Source: Oscillospiraceae bacterium (lineage in GTDB: Bacteria; Bacillota; Clostridia; Oscillospirales; Ruminococcaceae). Taken from it: 42,624 nucleotides of DNA. The stretch lies in contig JAGAKZ010000002.1 in the NCBI GenBank assembly GCA_017848115.1, forward strand, positions 114,128 through 156,751. Direction: 5' to 3'. A program made the translations under genes and the position numbers. The notes under the pieces were generated by a model, which searched no databases, was not told where the DNA came from, and was given only the letters and a program-made list of their open reading frames with translations. This document shows, piece after piece, positions 42,477 through 42,624 of this stretch (position 1 is the stretch's first letter; each line of letters begins with the position of its first letter).

Positions 42477-42624
42477 GTAACGAAATGTTGTGGTATAATA
42501 GAATGGTAACAGGACGTACTAAGTTCCTGAAATCAAGTTGAAAGGATCAAAATAATGAACAGATATGATGATGACTTCAGAGAGAATATAGTGAAACTAC
42601 ATCTTGAAGAAGGAAGGACATTAA
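42476..42624 (+). mobile_element. Left end of an IS3-family insertion sequence
   Basis: A rightward transposase gene starts at 42555. TGTAACGAAATG at 42476 is a plausible left terminal repeat (many IS3/IS150 elements begin TGT); TGGTAACAGG at 42504 is the alternative. TGGTATAAT at 42491-42499 forms an extended -10 for the transposase. AGGAC and GTTCCT around 42511-42527 can form a small hairpin upstream of the gene. The right end is outside the window. Confidence 0.6.
42555..42624 (+). CDS. IS3-family transposase OrfA, N-terminal fragment
   Basis: The first 23 codons, MNRYDDDFRENIVKLHLEEG, followed by RTL. This is the start of the helix-turn-helix OrfA protein of IS3/IS150-type elements, which commonly open with a basic/aromatic residue, D-x-F-x-x-x-x-V-x-L and an E-x-G-R segment. 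GAAAGGATC lies ahead of the ATG. OrfA is normally fused by frameshift with OrfB, the DDE transposase, here beyond the window edge. Confidence 0.82.
   Translation, partial: MNRYDDDFRENIVKLHLEEGRTL

Overview
The window reads as an AT-rich, low-GC Gram-positive chromosome from a gut or rumen Clostridia lineage, most likely a Ruminococcus-type Oscillospiraceae member. Evidence: near-consensus TTGACA/TATAAT promoters with 17-bp spacers, strong AGGAGG ribosome binding sites, many T-tailed hairpin terminators, a secreted type I dockerin protein (cellulosome-style surface biology), a stand-alone AICAR transformylase beside an archaeal-type PurO cyclohydrolase, and a DUF6311-like membrane protein. The species cannot be fixed from the sequence alone. 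I found no rRNA, tRNA, CRISPR array or prophage.

Layout. 1-4.6 kb: the 5' end of a leftward AAA ATPase, then rightward genes for an SseB-like protein, a small radical SAM protein, AI-2E-type and AEC-type transporters and a Dabb protein. 4.6-5.8 kb: a secreted dockerin-CAP protein. 5.8-9.7 kb: a leftward heterodimeric ABC exporter with complementary degenerate catalytic motifs. 10-12.7 kb: two rightward ion-coupled transporters (NSS and SLC13/ArsB-like). 12.8-16.7 kb: a leftward folate operon, folC-HD-folP-folBK-folA. 16.9-20.4 kb: a 50-residue membrane microprotein with a sorting-signal-like layout, an S1-domain protein, rarA and a cytosolic LRR protein. 20.4-23.7 kb: glyA and a DUF6311-like membrane protein. 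23.8-31.8 kb: a purine cluster (purE, a purF-like gene lacking the catalytic Cys, purM, purN, purO, AICAR transformylase, purD), preceded by a leader with a 27-codon ORF and an intrinsic terminator. 31.9-38 kb: hflX, surE, then leftward lepB, ispE, aminotransferase, Lrp regulator, and a HisJ-type phosphatase. 38.2-42.6 kb: an AgrA/AgrC-like two-component pair convergent with an ABC transporter operon whose upstream part is cut by an IS3-family element running off the window.

Much of the centre serves one-carbon and purine metabolism. GlyA charges tetrahydrofolate, the folate operon makes and polyglutamylates it, and PurN and the AICAR transformylase spend 10-formyl-THF. The transcription units are cleanly separated by promoters and terminators, several of them bidirectional, so operon boundaries can mostly be read directly.

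Items most worth a second look are the purE leader (uORF whose stop codon abuts a terminator), the Cys-less PurF, the isolated sorting-signal microprotein, the HD-domain protein inside the folate operon, the IS-truncated ABC operon beside an orphan Agr-like pair, and the histidine kinase with no orthodox start codon at a proper distance from its ribosome binding site.
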